This document shows, in pieces, positions 23,645 to 31,306 of a stretch of 36,924 nucleotides of DNA; the first letter of the stretch is position 1; each line of letters begins with the position of its first letter. The position numbers and the translations under genes were made by a program. This DNA is from an uncultured Gemmiger sp. (GTDB lineage: Bacteria > Bacillota > Clostridia > Oscillospirales > Ruminococcaceae). The stretch is from NCBI GenBank assembly GCA_947629015.1, contig CANRCB010000020.1:1-36924 (forward strand), in the 5' to 3' direction. Below the pieces are notes generated by a model. That model did not search any database. It saw nothing but the letters and a program-made list of their open reading frames with translations, and was not told where the DNA came from.

Positions 23645-24490
23645 TTATGCCTCGTCGTAAATTTTCTGCATCGCCGCGCGGCAGGCGGCGGCGTTTTCCG
23701 GGGTGGTGTTCTCCAGCGTCGCGTACACAAAGGGCTTTTCGGCCTTCAGGTACCGCATGATGGCGGTGTAATCCATCTCGCCGGTGCCGGCCCCCACTGA
23801 TTTCAGGCCAAAGCCCTCGTCGCTGCGCACAAAATCCTTGAGATGCACCATGGCGATGTCCTTGCCCAGGGTCTCCAGCGTCTCGGCGAACAGCTCCTCG
23901 CGGCCGTCGACGTTGTCAAGGTCCAGCAGGTTCACCGGGTCGAACAAAATTTGCAGGTTGGGGCTGCCGATCTCGTCCAGCACCCTGCGGGCGGCCTTCG
24001 GCCCCCACACGGCGTGGCGGGCCACCGGCTCGATGGCGATGGTCACGCCGTAGGCCTCGGCGCAGCGGATCACGGGCTTGAGCCGCTCCACAAATTGCAG
24101 CAGCGTCTTTTCGCTGCGGCATTCGGGGCAGAAGGCGTATTCCCGGTTGGGCGCGCCCGTCTCGGTGCCCACCATGCCGCAGCCCAGCAGGCTGGCAAAG
24201 CGGATGTGGGCATAGTAGCGCTCATACGCGTCCTTGAGATAGCCTTCGTCGGGGTGCAGAAGGTTGAGGTAGTTGCCCAGCAGCGCGATGTCCAGCCCGT
24301 TCTGCGCAAAAACGTGCTTGAGGTAATGCGCGTAGCCGGGCGTGAGCGCGCCCGGCGTGCAGGGGATATCCTTGAACAGCTTGCCCAGCGCCACATGGGC
24401 GCAGACAAAGCCCTTCTGCCGTACCAGCGGCAGCATTTGTTCCAGCGGCAGTTTTTCGGCGTCGTGCAGGCGCAGGCCAAGGCGGATCAT
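23645..24490 (-). CDS. sugar phosphate isomerase/epimerase family protein (TIM barrel)
   Basis: A 281-residue protein of the xylose-isomerase-like/AP-endonuclease-2 superfamily. The metal-binding set expected for an epimerase is visible: Glu154 (AIEPVARH), Asp184 (LFDPVNLLD), His216 (MVHLKDF) and Glu260 (TLENT). Such enzymes isomerise keto-sugars or inositol derivatives; the substrate cannot be told. A cysteine pair at CPEC (121-124) in a loop is unusual and could hold a structural metal. The ATG has AGGAGGG upstream. It leads a three-gene operon with the ChrA halves, an odd pairing. Confidence 0.82.
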   Translation of the reverse strand: MIRLGLRLHDAEKLPLEQMLPLVRQKGFVCAHVALGKLFKDIPCTPGALTPGYAHYLKHVFAQNGLDIALLGNYLNLLHPDEGYLKDAYERYYAHIRFASLLGCGMVGTETGAPNREYAFCPECRSEKTLLQFVERLKPVIRCAEAYGVTIAIEPVARHAVWGPKAARRVLDEIGSPNLQILFDPVNLLDLDNVDGREELFAETLETLGKDIAMVHLKDFVRSDEGFGLKSVGAGTGEMDYTAIMRYLKAEKPFVYATLENTTPENAAACRAAMQKIYDEA

Positions 24491-24526
24491 ACAAGTCCCT
24501 CCTGTTCTAAAATGGTGGCTATCTGC

Positions 24527-24555
24527 ATCTTACCAAACGCCCGCTTTTTTGTAAA
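24527..24555 (-). promoter_or_regulatory. promoter of the isomerase-ChrA operon
   Basis: The minus strand has TTTACA (24555-24550), 17 bases and TAAGAT (24532-24527), 37 bases before the start codon at 24490. Confidence 0.6.
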
Positions 24556-24691
24556 GGGGCGGCGCGGCGGGCGGCGCGGGCATTTTTTCGCCGGAGGCCC
24601 AAAACAAGAACCGGATGCGCTTGCCATTTGCGGAAAAAGCGTGTACAATAAAACTGGGCCGTTCCGGGCCGCCCGCCGCCGTGTGCCGCAA

Positions 24692-24718
24692 AACAAAAAG
24701 GGCGGCACCGCGCCGCCC
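24692..24718 (-). terminator. terminator of the 66-residue membrane protein gene
   Basis: On the minus strand GGGCGGC pairs with GCCGCCC around a five-base loop and is followed by CTTTTTGTTTT. It lies 10 bases after the stop codon and is a convincing rho-independent terminator. Confidence 0.8.
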
Positions 24719-24728
24719 CTTCCGCCTT

Positions 24729-24929
24729 TTAATCGCCGCCCTGCTCTTGCTCCTGCGGGGGCAGCGCCTCCAGCGCCATCCTGTCGGAAAGTTCGTTTTT
24801 CAGCGTTTCCTCGCGTTTGTGCTGCCGGAAAATGTGCACGATGAGCAGCACGACGACCCCCACCGCGACGAGGAGCGCGGCCACGTCCCAGATGCAGAAC
24901 CCGATCGTGGTGTGAAAAAACTGATGCAA
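24729..24929 (-). CDS. 66-residue single-pass membrane protein
   Basis: A TTG start at 24929 with AAAGGAGG eight bases upstream gives a product beginning MHQFFHTTIGFCIWD. One strong helix (about 15-37, AALLVAVGVVVLLIVHIF) follows, then a charged, probably cytosolic tail with KREETLKNELSDR and an acidic, Gln-rich end. No ATG would keep the helix, and in-frame codons further up lie beyond the ribosome site. It has its own promoter and terminator, so it is a genuine one-gene unit. Its function is unknown; tail-anchored coiled regulators of this size are common. Confidence 0.7.
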   Translation of the reverse strand: MHQFFHTTIGFCIWDVAALLVAVGVVVLLIVHIFRQHKREETLKNELSDRMALEALPPQEQEQGGD

Positions 24930-24992
24930 AACGTCGGCCTCCTTTGCGGTACCGCCCCGCGCCGCCTGCGGCGTGGGCGGGCCCCGAACCTT

Positions 24993-25021
24993 ACTATACA
25001 TCATTTTAAGACGCATCGCAA
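24993..25021 (-). promoter_or_regulatory. promoter of the 66-residue membrane protein gene
   Basis: The minus strand has TTGCGA (25021-25016), 17 bases and TATAGT (24998-24993). The transcript leader of about 55 bases is GC-rich. Confidence 0.65.
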
Positions 25022-25114
25022 GCGTAAAACGGCGCAAAAACCGGCCGTTCCCGCTTTCAAAACCGCTTTTGACGCGGTCACAGGCCCGCCGCGGGCGGGC
25101 AGGGGGAGAAAACT

Positions 25115-25612
25115 ATGCCATCCATGCCGCCAGAGGCGCCCAAGGCTGCGGCCGGGCTGCCGCAAGAACAGGCCGATGCCCTTTTGCAGGGCATCATGGG
25201 GGACCTTGGTATGCCGCCCGCCGCCCCCCGCAAAGGCCGCGGGCAGTATGCCCGTGTGGCCTTGCGCATGGCGCTGCCGCGCGTGCTGGCGGCAGTGCTC
25301 GCGCTGGCGCTGCTGGCCGCGCTCATCATCGCGGCGCGGCTGTTCAACGCCGATATCCACATCGGCGGCATCGAGGGGCAGACCTTCACCGATGAGGCCG
25401 GCACGGTGGCGCGCGTCTGCTTTACCGTGGACCGGGAATACCTTGTCAAGGCGTTCTCCGCGCAGCTGGGGGAGGAGATGCTCCCTGTGGAGCGCGGCGA
25501 AACCGGCTATTATGTCGACTGCCGGCAGGACGGTGTTTTGCTGCTTGAGGTGGACGCGTGGAACGGCGCGGGGGACATCAAGACGGTGACCGTCAGCGGC
25601 CTGGGCGCGTAG
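25115..25612 (+). CDS. unknown single-pass membrane protein upstream of a sigma factor
   Basis: A 165-residue protein. A 50-residue cytosolic N-terminus rich in Pro and Ala includes PQEQADALLQGIMGDLG. A membrane helix follows at about 54-76. The outer C-terminal domain of about 90 residues looks like a small beta-rich fold (IHIGGIEGQTFTDEAG... through KTVTVSGLG). GGGGGAG lies before the ATG. I do not recognise the family. It lies 84 bases ahead of an ECF-like sigma gene on the same strand, with a GC-rich hairpin between. It could be a sigma-linked membrane sensor, but it lacks the zinc-finger anti-sigma motif (HxxxCxxC), so that is only a guess. Confidence 0.65.
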   Translation: MPSMPPEAPKAAAGLPQEQADALLQGIMGDLGMPPAAPRKGRGQYARVALRMALPRVLAAVLALALLAALIIAARLFNADIHIGGIEGQTFTDEAGTVARVCFTVDREYLVKAFSAQLGEEMLPVERGETGYYVDCRQDGVLLLEVDAWNGAGDIKTVTVSGLGA

Positions 25613-25696
25613 GCGCCGCACGGCGCCCGGGGCCAAAGCCCGGGGCTATCGGATGGTGTGTGCCGCCCGGGGCGGCTGCAGGGAAGGTTGGTTGCG

Positions 25697-26302
25697 ATGC
25701 CCAAACGTTTATGGGACGAGCAATATTATGCTGCCCTGGCCAAACGCATCCGCGCGGGGGACGAGGATGCGTTTGCGGAGCTGTATACCAACACCTGGCA
25801 GGACCTTTCGCGCTATGCCTGCTACATCCTCAAGGACACCGACCTTGTGCCCGACGCATTGCAGGAAGTGTACATAGCCGTCTACAAAAACATCGACAAG
25901 CTCAAGCTGGACACGCTGCTGCTGCCGTGGATGCGGCAGATCACCTACCATGAATGCATCGACGCGGTGCGCCGGCAGCGCGCCAACCGCGAGATCAACA
26001 GCGATTTTGAGCGCGACGGCTATCTGATCGAGCGCGCCGCCCTGCAGAACGTGCTCGGCTACGACGGCCGCGGCGCGTTTGAGGCGGCCGACGCCCGCGA
26101 GCTGCGCAGCCACCTCAGCAAGGCGCTGGCCAGCCTCCCGGTGCGGGAGCGGCAGGCTTTTTTGCTGCGGTATGAATATGACCTGAAACTGGAAGAGATC
26201 GCCGATTTCCTGGGCTGCAGTCTGGCCACCGCCAAGCGCTGCATCGCAAGCGCCCGCGAGCAGCTGCAAGGGGAGCTGGAACACCTCCGCGCGTATGCCT
26301 GA
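25697..26302 (+). CDS. ECF-type RNA polymerase sigma factor
   Basis: A 201-residue sigma70-family protein with only regions 2 and 4. Region 2 (about 12-85) has AGDEDAFAELYTNTW, LVPDALQEVYIAVYKNI and LPWMRQITYHECIDAVRR. Region 4 (about 140-198) has LASLPVRERQAFLLRYEYDLKLEEIA and the helix GCSLATAKRCIASAREQL. A linker of about 45 residues joins them. I start at ATG 25697 behind AGGGAAGG. It heads the pilus-type gene block and may direct its transcription, perhaps together with the lipoprotein gene 34 bases downstream. No matching promoter pair for it could be confirmed. Confidence 0.88.
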   Translation: MPKRLWDEQYYAALAKRIRAGDEDAFAELYTNTWQDLSRYACYILKDTDLVPDALQEVYIAVYKNIDKLKLDTLLLPWMRQITYHECIDAVRRQRANREINSDFERDGYLIERAALQNVLGYDGRGAFEAADARELRSHLSKALASLPVRERQAFLLRYEYDLKLEEIADFLGCSLATAKRCIASAREQLQGELEHLRAYA

Positions 26303-26336
26303 CGCTGCCGCGGCCCTGTAAGGAGAAGACCATTTG

Positions 26337-27317
26337 ATGCGAACGTGCCGTCACAACGACCGGACGCCCCGCTGGGGGCTGTGCCTGTGCGCGCTGGCCA
26401 TGTTGGCCGGGTGCACGGGCAGCCCGGCGTCGGCTTCGGCGCCGGCGGTATCCGCCGGCGCCGAGGGGGTGCCCATGGCACAAAGCGCCCCCGCCGCCGC
26501 GCGGGACAACACCCCCACCGTGTACACGCCGCAGGCCCCCGGCACGAAGGTGCTGGGCAAGGGGGCGCTGCAGGTGGATGCCTCCAACGCCGCGCAGGGG
26601 TATGTGATGGCCCGGTATGACGGCACCGCCGCCAAGGCCAACCTCCAGCTCACCGGCCCGGACGGCGTCAACTACAAATATTTCCTGCCCGCCTCGCCGG
26701 ACTGGGTGCCCCTGCCGCTGTCGGGCGGCAGCGGCGCCTACGCGGTGGACGGGTACGAGAACATCGCCGACACCCGCTACGCCGAGCTTTTTAAAGAGAC
26801 GCTGGACGTCCGGCTGGAAAACGACCTGCTGCCGTTTTTGTATCCCAACCAGTTCGTGGATTTTGACGCCGATACCCGCGCCGTGGCCGTCGCGGCCGAG
26901 GTCACGGCGGGCGCAGCCGACGACCTTGCCGCCGTGGAGGCCGTCTACCACTATGTGGTGGAAAACGTCGCCTACGATGAATACAAGGCCGCCACCGTCA
27001 CCAGCGGCTACCTGCCCACCGTGGACGAAACGCTGGACACCGGCAAGGGCATCTGCTTTGACTATGCCGCCCTCACCGCCGCGATGCTGCGCAGCCAGGG
27101 CATCCCCACCCGGCTGGAGATCGGCTATGCCGGGCAGGCGTACCACGCCTGGATCAGCGTCTACACCGAGGAGACGGGCTGGATCGACCGTTTGATCGAA
27201 TTCAGCGGGGATTGGACCCGCATGGACCCGACCTTTGCCTCCTCCAACAACAACAGCGCCGCCGTGCTCAAATACATCGGGGACGGCAGCAACTACACCG
27301 TGCAGTATAAGCGCTGA
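26337..27317 (+). CDS. transglutaminase-like lipoprotein
   Basis: A 326-residue secreted protein with a type II signal: a basic N-terminus, a hydrophobic stretch and the lipobox LAGC, which puts the acylated cysteine at residue 26. An Ala/Ser-rich linker follows. The C-terminal part has the transglutaminase/cysteine-protease core: Cys240 in GKGICFDYA, His270 in YHAWISV and Asp297 in WTRMDPTF. Such proteins cleave or cross-link peptide bonds at the cell surface; the target is unknown. AAGGAGA precedes ATG 26337 (a TTG at 26334 is less likely). It lies between the sigma factor and the PilC-like gene, so surface assembly or pilin processing is possible by context. Confidence 0.87.
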   Translation: MRTCRHNDRTPRWGLCLCALAMLAGCTGSPASASAPAVSAGAEGVPMAQSAPAAARDNTPTVYTPQAPGTKVLGKGALQVDASNAAQGYVMARYDGTAAKANLQLTGPDGVNYKYFLPASPDWVPLPLSGGSGAYAVDGYENIADTRYAELFKETLDVRLENDLLPFLYPNQFVDFDADTRAVAVAAEVTAGAADDLAAVEAVYHYVVENVAYDEYKAATVTSGYLPTVDETLDTGKGICFDYAALTAAMLRSQGIPTRLEIGYAGQAYHAWISVYTEETGWIDRLIEFSGDWTRMDPTFASSNNNSAAVLKYIGDGSNYTVQYKR

Positions 27318-27341
27318 CGCGCCGCCGGAAAGGAGACCCGG

Positions 27342-28379
27342 ATGAAAGCACTATCCAACGCCGAACTGGCGGTCTTTTGCGGCCAGCTGGATCTTGTCCT
27401 GCGGGCAGGCATCCCGGCCGCCGAGGGCCTTGCCGCCCTTGCGGGGGACACCCCGGAGGGCGAGGGCCGCGCCCTGCTTGAGCAGATGGCGGCCGGCATG
27501 GAGGCGGGCGCCCCCTTTGCCGAGGTTCTTGCGCAGAGCGGCGCCTTCCCCGCGTACCTGTGCAGCATGGTGCGCCTGGGCGAGGCGTCCGGCCGCCTGG
27601 ACGACGTTTTGCAGGCGCTGGCCGCGCACTACCAGCGCGAGGAGGCGCTGGCCGCCAACATCAAGAACGCCGTGACCTACCCCCTCATCATGCTGGGCAT
27701 GATGCTGGTGGTGCTGGTGGTGCTGGTGGTGCAGGTGCTGCCCGTGTTTGACGGGGTGTTCCGCCAGCTGGGCAGCGGGCTGACGGGTTTCCCCGCCGCG
27801 GTGCTGCACATCGGCCAGGCGCTGGGCCGCTACAGCCTGGTGTTTTTGCTGCTGGCGGCGGTGCTGGCGGCGGTGTGCGGGTATTTTGTGCTCACCGCGC
27901 GCGGCCGGCAGAAGCTGCGCGGGTTCGGGCAGCGGTTTTTCGCCACCCGCAAGCTGGCCGAAAAGATCGCCACCGCGCGCTTTGCCAGCGGTATGCACCT
28001 GGCCTTGAGCAGCGGCCTTGATTTGGACGAGGGCCTTGCCACGGTGGCCGGGCTGGTCGAACATCCGGGCGTGGCCGCCAAAATCGAAACGATGCGCCGG
28101 GAGATGGCCGCCGGCAGGAGCTTTGCCGAGGCCAGCGCCGCCGCGGGCATGTTCCCGGGGCTGTACGCGCGCATGGTCAACATCGGGGTGCGCGCCGGCT
28201 CGGTGGACGAGGTGCTCACCAACATCGCCGCCCGCTATGACGACGAGATCGAGCGCGATACCGCTGCCGCCGTCGCCCGCATCGAGCCGGCGCTCGTCGC
28301 GGTGCTGTCGGTGGTGGTGGGCATGATCCTGCTTTCGGTCATGCTGCCGCTGATGGGCATCATGTCCGGCATCGGGTAA
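27342..28379 (+). CDS. pilC: type IV pilus/type II secretion platform protein, PilC/GspF-like
   Basis: A 345-residue inner-membrane protein with two repeated GspF domains. Each has a cytosolic helix bundle (about 5-105 and 210-310; FCGQLDLVLRAGIPAAEGL and FASGMHLALSSGLDLDEGL are the matching starts). Membrane helices lie near 113-134, 163-184 and 318-342. MVRLGEASGRLDDVL and MVNIGVRAGSVDEVL are the conserved motif pair of the family. It would couple the ATPase motor to pilus or pseudopilus assembly. It is somewhat shorter than usual PilC (about 400), lacking part of the N-terminal extension. A GGAAAGGAG site precedes it, 25 bases after the lipoprotein gene. Confidence 0.92.
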   Translation: MKALSNAELAVFCGQLDLVLRAGIPAAEGLAALAGDTPEGEGRALLEQMAAGMEAGAPFAEVLAQSGAFPAYLCSMVRLGEASGRLDDVLQALAAHYQREEALAANIKNAVTYPLIMLGMMLVVLVVLVVQVLPVFDGVFRQLGSGLTGFPAAVLHIGQALGRYSLVFLLLAAVLAAVCGYFVLTARGRQKLRGFGQRFFATRKLAEKIATARFASGMHLALSSGLDLDEGLATVAGLVEHPGVAAKIETMRREMAAGRSFAEASAAAGMFPGLYARMVNIGVRAGSVDEVLTNIAARYDDEIERDTAAAVARIEPALVAVLSVVVGMILLSVMLPLMGIMSGIG

Positions 28380-28391
28380 GGGGGCCGTGGG

Positions 28392-28721
28392 ATGAACCGC
28401 TTTCAAAAACACGGCCCCGCCCTTGCGCCGCTGCGGCGGCTCGCGCCGGCGCTGCTGTTCCTCGCGGTGCTGGCGGCCTTTGTGCCGGGGCTGGGCGTCG
28501 TCTCCGATATGACCGGCCGCGAGCAGGCCAAAAGCCTTGAAAACACCGTCCGCCAAAGCGCCGTGCACTGCTACGCGCTGGAGGGTTTTTACCCGGACAG
28601 CCTTGCCTATCTCGAGCAGCACTACGGCCTGCGGTACGACAAAAGCCGCTACATCGTCTCGTATGAGACGGTCGGCTCCAACCTGATGCCGGATATCGCC
28701 GTCATCCGGCTGCAAGGGTAA
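28392..28721 (+). CDS. small pseudopilin-like membrane protein A
   Basis: A 109-residue protein with a basic N-terminus, one hydrophobic helix (about 18-38) and a small outer domain containing LENTVRQSAVHCYALEGFYPDSLAYLEQHYG. That stretch recalls the alpha-to-beta turn of GspG-type pseudopilins (Tyr-Pro-x-Ser-Leu). The canonical prepilin cleavage motif GFTLIE is absent. AAGGGGG lies seven bases before the ATG and the gap to pilC is 12 bases. Its role as a minor pilin is inferred from context and fold hints. Confidence 0.6.
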   Translation: MNRFQKHGPALAPLRRLAPALLFLAVLAAFVPGLGVVSDMTGREQAKSLENTVRQSAVHCYALEGFYPDSLAYLEQHYGLRYDKSRYIVSYETVGSNLMPDIAVIRLQG

Positions 28722-28733
28722 GGGGGTGGCCGC

Positions 28734-29219
28734 ATGGATACGCGCCGCCGCCCGCCCGTGAGCGACCTGTTTTTCACCCTGGGGCTTTTCTGTGTGTTCA
28801 CCGTGTGCTCGCTGCTGCTCATCGCCATCGGCCTGCGCGCCTACCGCGCCACCGTGACCCATATGCAGGACACCTACTCCACCCGCACGGCGCTGGCCTA
28901 TGTGGCGGAAAAGGTGCGCCAGCACGATACCGCCGGTGCCGTCGCCCTGACCGAGCTGGGCGGCGCCCCCGCGCTGCTGCTCACCGATACGGTGGGGGAT
29001 ACCGCCTACTGCACCTACCTCTACGCCGACGCCGACACCCTGTACGAGCTCACGCAGCGCGCCGACGCCGAGCCCGACCCCGCCTTGGGCGAGGCCGTCC
29101 TCGCCGTGCGGGGCTTTACCGTCACCGACGCGGGCGGCGGCTTCTGGGCCCTGGCCGCGCAGGACAGCGGCGGCGAGACCGTGCGCTGCCTCGTACACCC
29201 GCGCAGCGCAGCGGCCTGA
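28734..29219 (+). CDS. membrane-anchored DUF4860-like protein
   Basis: A 161-residue protein with one N-terminal helix (about 10-35), then STRTALAYVAEKVRQHD and an outer beta-rich domain. The pattern matches, from memory, the DUF4860 proteins seen in pilus-type operons of Ruminococcaceae. The helix followed by a predicted alpha stretch is also the layout of GspI/GspJ-like minor pseudopilins. It overlaps nothing and lies 12 bases behind the preceding gene with an AGGGGGTGG site. Confidence 0.55.
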   Translation: MDTRRRPPVSDLFFTLGLFCVFTVCSLLLIAIGLRAYRATVTHMQDTYSTRTALAYVAEKVRQHDTAGAVALTELGGAPALLLTDTVGDTAYCTYLYADADTLYELTQRADAEPDPALGEAVLAVRGFTVTDAGGGFWALAAQDSGGETVRCLVHPRSAAA

Positions 29220-29257
29220 CCCGCATATCCTGACCCGGAAAGGAGGGAACAACGCCC

Positions 29258-29695
29258 ATGCCCACCCGCAAGGATGCGCGCCCCAGCCTGTTTTTGCTGG
29301 AGCTCATCATCGCCATTTTGTTTTTTGCTTTGGGCAGCGCGGTGTGCGCGCAGGCATTCGCCCGCGCCCATACCGCCGGCCGGCAGGCGCGGGAGCTGGC
29401 GTTTGCCTCCGCCGCGGCCGCTTCCGCCGCCGACGCGGTGCACTACGGCGGCACCGCGCTGGAACAGTTCAAGGCGTTTTTCCCGCAGGCGTATGCGCAG
29501 GACGGGGCGCTGGCCGTCAGCTATGACGCGGCGCTCGCCCCCTGCGCGCCGGAGCAGGGCGTGTACACGCTGTGCGTGCGCACCCGGCAGGCGGACGGCG
29601 CCGTCTTTGCCGATGTCAGCGTTTCGGGGCAGGGCGGCGAGGCCCTCTACGCGCTGAACGTCCATTGGCCCGCGGGGCAGGGGGGCACGCCATGA
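29258..29695 (+). CDS. prepilin-like protein with a divergent class III signal
   Basis: A 145-residue protein. The N-terminus KDARPSLFLLELIIAILFFA fits a type IV prepilin if cleavage follows Ser10: Glu15 is then the conserved +5 glutamate, and a helix to about residue 33 follows. Ser replaces the usual Gly before the cut. The outer domain of about 110 residues has CAPEQGVYTLCVRTR with two cysteines that could form a disulfide. AAAGGAGGG lies before the ATG. Its stop overlaps the next start (ATGA, 29692-29695). Confidence 0.6.
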   Translation: MPTRKDARPSLFLLELIIAILFFALGSAVCAQAFARAHTAGRQARELAFASAAAASAADAVHYGGTALEQFKAFFPQAYAQDGALAVSYDAALAPCAPEQGVYTLCVRTRQADGAVFADVSVSGQGGEALYALNVHWPAGQGGTP

Positions 29696-30198
29696 ACGAG
29701 AAAGCCCGGCGCGGGCAGCCCCCGCTCATCGCCACCGGCATCACCTCGCTGGTGCTGGTGTTCGTGCTGCTGTGCCTGCTCACCTTCGCGGTGCTGTCCC
29801 TCGTCAGCGCGCAGGCGGATCTGCGCCTGAGCCAAAAAAGCGCCGCGCGCACCACCGCGTACTACGCGGCCGAGAACGCCGCCAACGACCTCCTGCTCGC
29901 CCTCATCCCCGTCCTTGACGCAAACGCCGGCGCGCCGGATGCCGAAAGCTATTATGCCGCCGTGCAGGCGGGCGCCGCCGATATGGAAAGCCTTGCGTTC
30001 GACGGGCAGGGCCGCGTCTCCTTCCAGGTTCCGCTGGGGGAGCAGCAGATCCTCGCGGTGGAGCTGGAGCTCCTCCACCGCCCCGCGGCGGATGGCGCGC
30101 ACTACCGCATCCTGCGCTGGCAGGCCGTCACCGGCTATGACTGGCAGCAGGAGCAGCCGTTGGAACTTATCCGGCCCGGCACGCTGCCGGAGCCCTGA
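29692..30198 (+). CDS. PilX/GspK-like minor pseudopilin
   Basis: A 168-residue protein. The N-terminus has a helix of about 28 residues (ITSLVLVFVLLCLLTFAVLSLV) followed by QADLRLSQKSAARTTAYYAAENAAND, the alpha-helical spine with the YYAAENAA box typical of PilX/GspK proteins. The rest is a small globular domain ending near residue 168. It is translationally coupled to the preceding prepilin-like gene and is followed by pilT 19 bases later. The function is inferred from the spine and the operon. Confidence 0.65.
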   Translation: MNEKARRGQPPLIATGITSLVLVFVLLCLLTFAVLSLVSAQADLRLSQKSAARTTAYYAAENAANDLLLALIPVLDANAGAPDAESYYAAVQAGAADMESLAFDGQGRVSFQVPLGEQQILAVELELLHRPAADGAHYRILRWQAVTGYDWQQEQPLELIRPGTLPEP

Positions 30199-30217
30199 AC
30201 CCCGGAGGAGGGAACGT

Positions 30218-31270
30218 ATGGAACTGATGGGATTTCTGCGCCAGGCCGCCGCGCAGGGCGCTTCGGACCTGTTCATCGTGGCCGGGCGCCCGCTCACCTG
30301 CAAATGCGGCGGCACCCTGGCCGCTCTGGGGGAGGAGCGCGCCATGCCGGAGGCGACCCGCGCCCTGGTGGAGAACATCTACCGCCTGGCCGGGCGCAGC
30401 ATGGCGCGGCTGGAGGACAGCGGCGACGACGATTTTTCCTTTGCCGTGCCGGGGCTGGCGCGCTACCGCGTGAGCACCTACCGGCAGCGCGGCTCGCTGG
30501 CGGCGGTGGTGCGCGTGATCCGCTTTGACCTGCCCGACCCCGCCGCCCTCGGCATCCCGGAAAGCATCGTCCGGCTGGGGGAGCTGGGCAAGGGGCTGGT
30601 GCTCGTCACCGGCCCGGCGGGCAGCGGCAAATCCACCACGCTGGCCTGCATCATCGACGCCATCAACCAAACGCAGAAAAAGCACATCATCACGCTGGAA
30701 GACCCCATCGAATATCTGCACCGCCACCGCGAGAGCATCATCAGCCAGCGCGAGGTCGGCGCCGATACGGCCGGCTACGCGGTGGCCCTGCGCGCCGCGC
30801 TGCGCCAAAGCCCCGACGTCATCCTGCTGGGGGAACTGCGCGATTTCGAGACCATCTCCATCGCCATGACGGCGGCCGAGACGGGGCATCTGGTGTTTTC
30901 CACCCTGCACACGCCCTCGGCGGGGGATACCATCAACCGCATCATCGATGTGTTCCCCCCTGCCCAGCAGCCCCAGGTGCGGGTGCAGCTGGCGGCCGTT
31001 TTGCAGGCGGTGGTCAGCCAGCAGCTGGTGCCCGCCGCCGCGGGCGGCATGGCCCCCGCCTTTGAGCTGCTGGTCGCCACCCCCGCCGTGCGCACCATGA
31101 TCCGGGAGAGCAAGCTCCACCAGCTGGACGGGCTCATCGCCTCGTCGGCGTCGGCGGGTATGTTCACGATGGACGGCAGCCTTGCGGCGCTGTGCCGCGC
31201 GGGCACCGTCACGCGGGAGCAGGCCCTGGCCCACGCGGCCAACCCCGAAGCGCTTGCCCGCCGGCTGTGA
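30218..31270 (+). CDS. pilT: type IV pilus retraction-type ATPase, PilT-like
   Basis: A 350-residue hexameric secretion ATPase. Walker A is GPAGSGKST (132-140), the Asp box is EDPIEYLH, Walker B is VILLGELRDFETI, and the His box is ETGHLVFSTLHT. The AVRTMIRE(SK) motif near residue 290 and the short N-terminus place it with PilT rather than PilB/GspE, which have an extra N-terminal domain and a zinc CxxC. The ATG at 30218 has CGGAGGAGGG upstream. No PilB-type motor occurs in the window, so this enzyme may power the whole system, or the PilB gene may lie elsewhere. Confidence 0.93.
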   Translation: MELMGFLRQAAAQGASDLFIVAGRPLTCKCGGTLAALGEERAMPEATRALVENIYRLAGRSMARLEDSGDDDFSFAVPGLARYRVSTYRQRGSLAAVVRVIRFDLPDPAALGIPESIVRLGELGKGLVLVTGPAGSGKSTTLACIIDAINQTQKKHIITLEDPIEYLHRHRESIISQREVGADTAGYAVALRAALRQSPDVILLGELRDFETISIAMTAAETGHLVFSTLHTPSAGDTINRIIDVFPPAQQPQVRVQLAAVLQAVVSQQLVPAAAGGMAPAFELLVATPAVRTMIRESKLHQLDGLIASSASAGMFTMDGSLAALCRAGTVTREQALAHAANPEALARRL

Positions 31271-31306
31271 GGCGGCATCCCATATACCGGAAAGGAAAGA
31301 CCATAC

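Noticed and set aside
22440-24490. Genomic island with chromate resistance
   Set aside because: Base composition and codon use match the neighbours and no integrase or insertion sequence is present; the transporter is probably housekeeping.
25115-25612. Classic zinc-finger anti-sigma factor
   Set aside because: It precedes a sigma gene and has one membrane helix, but no HxxxCxxC motif and no similarity to known anti-sigma N-termini could be seen.
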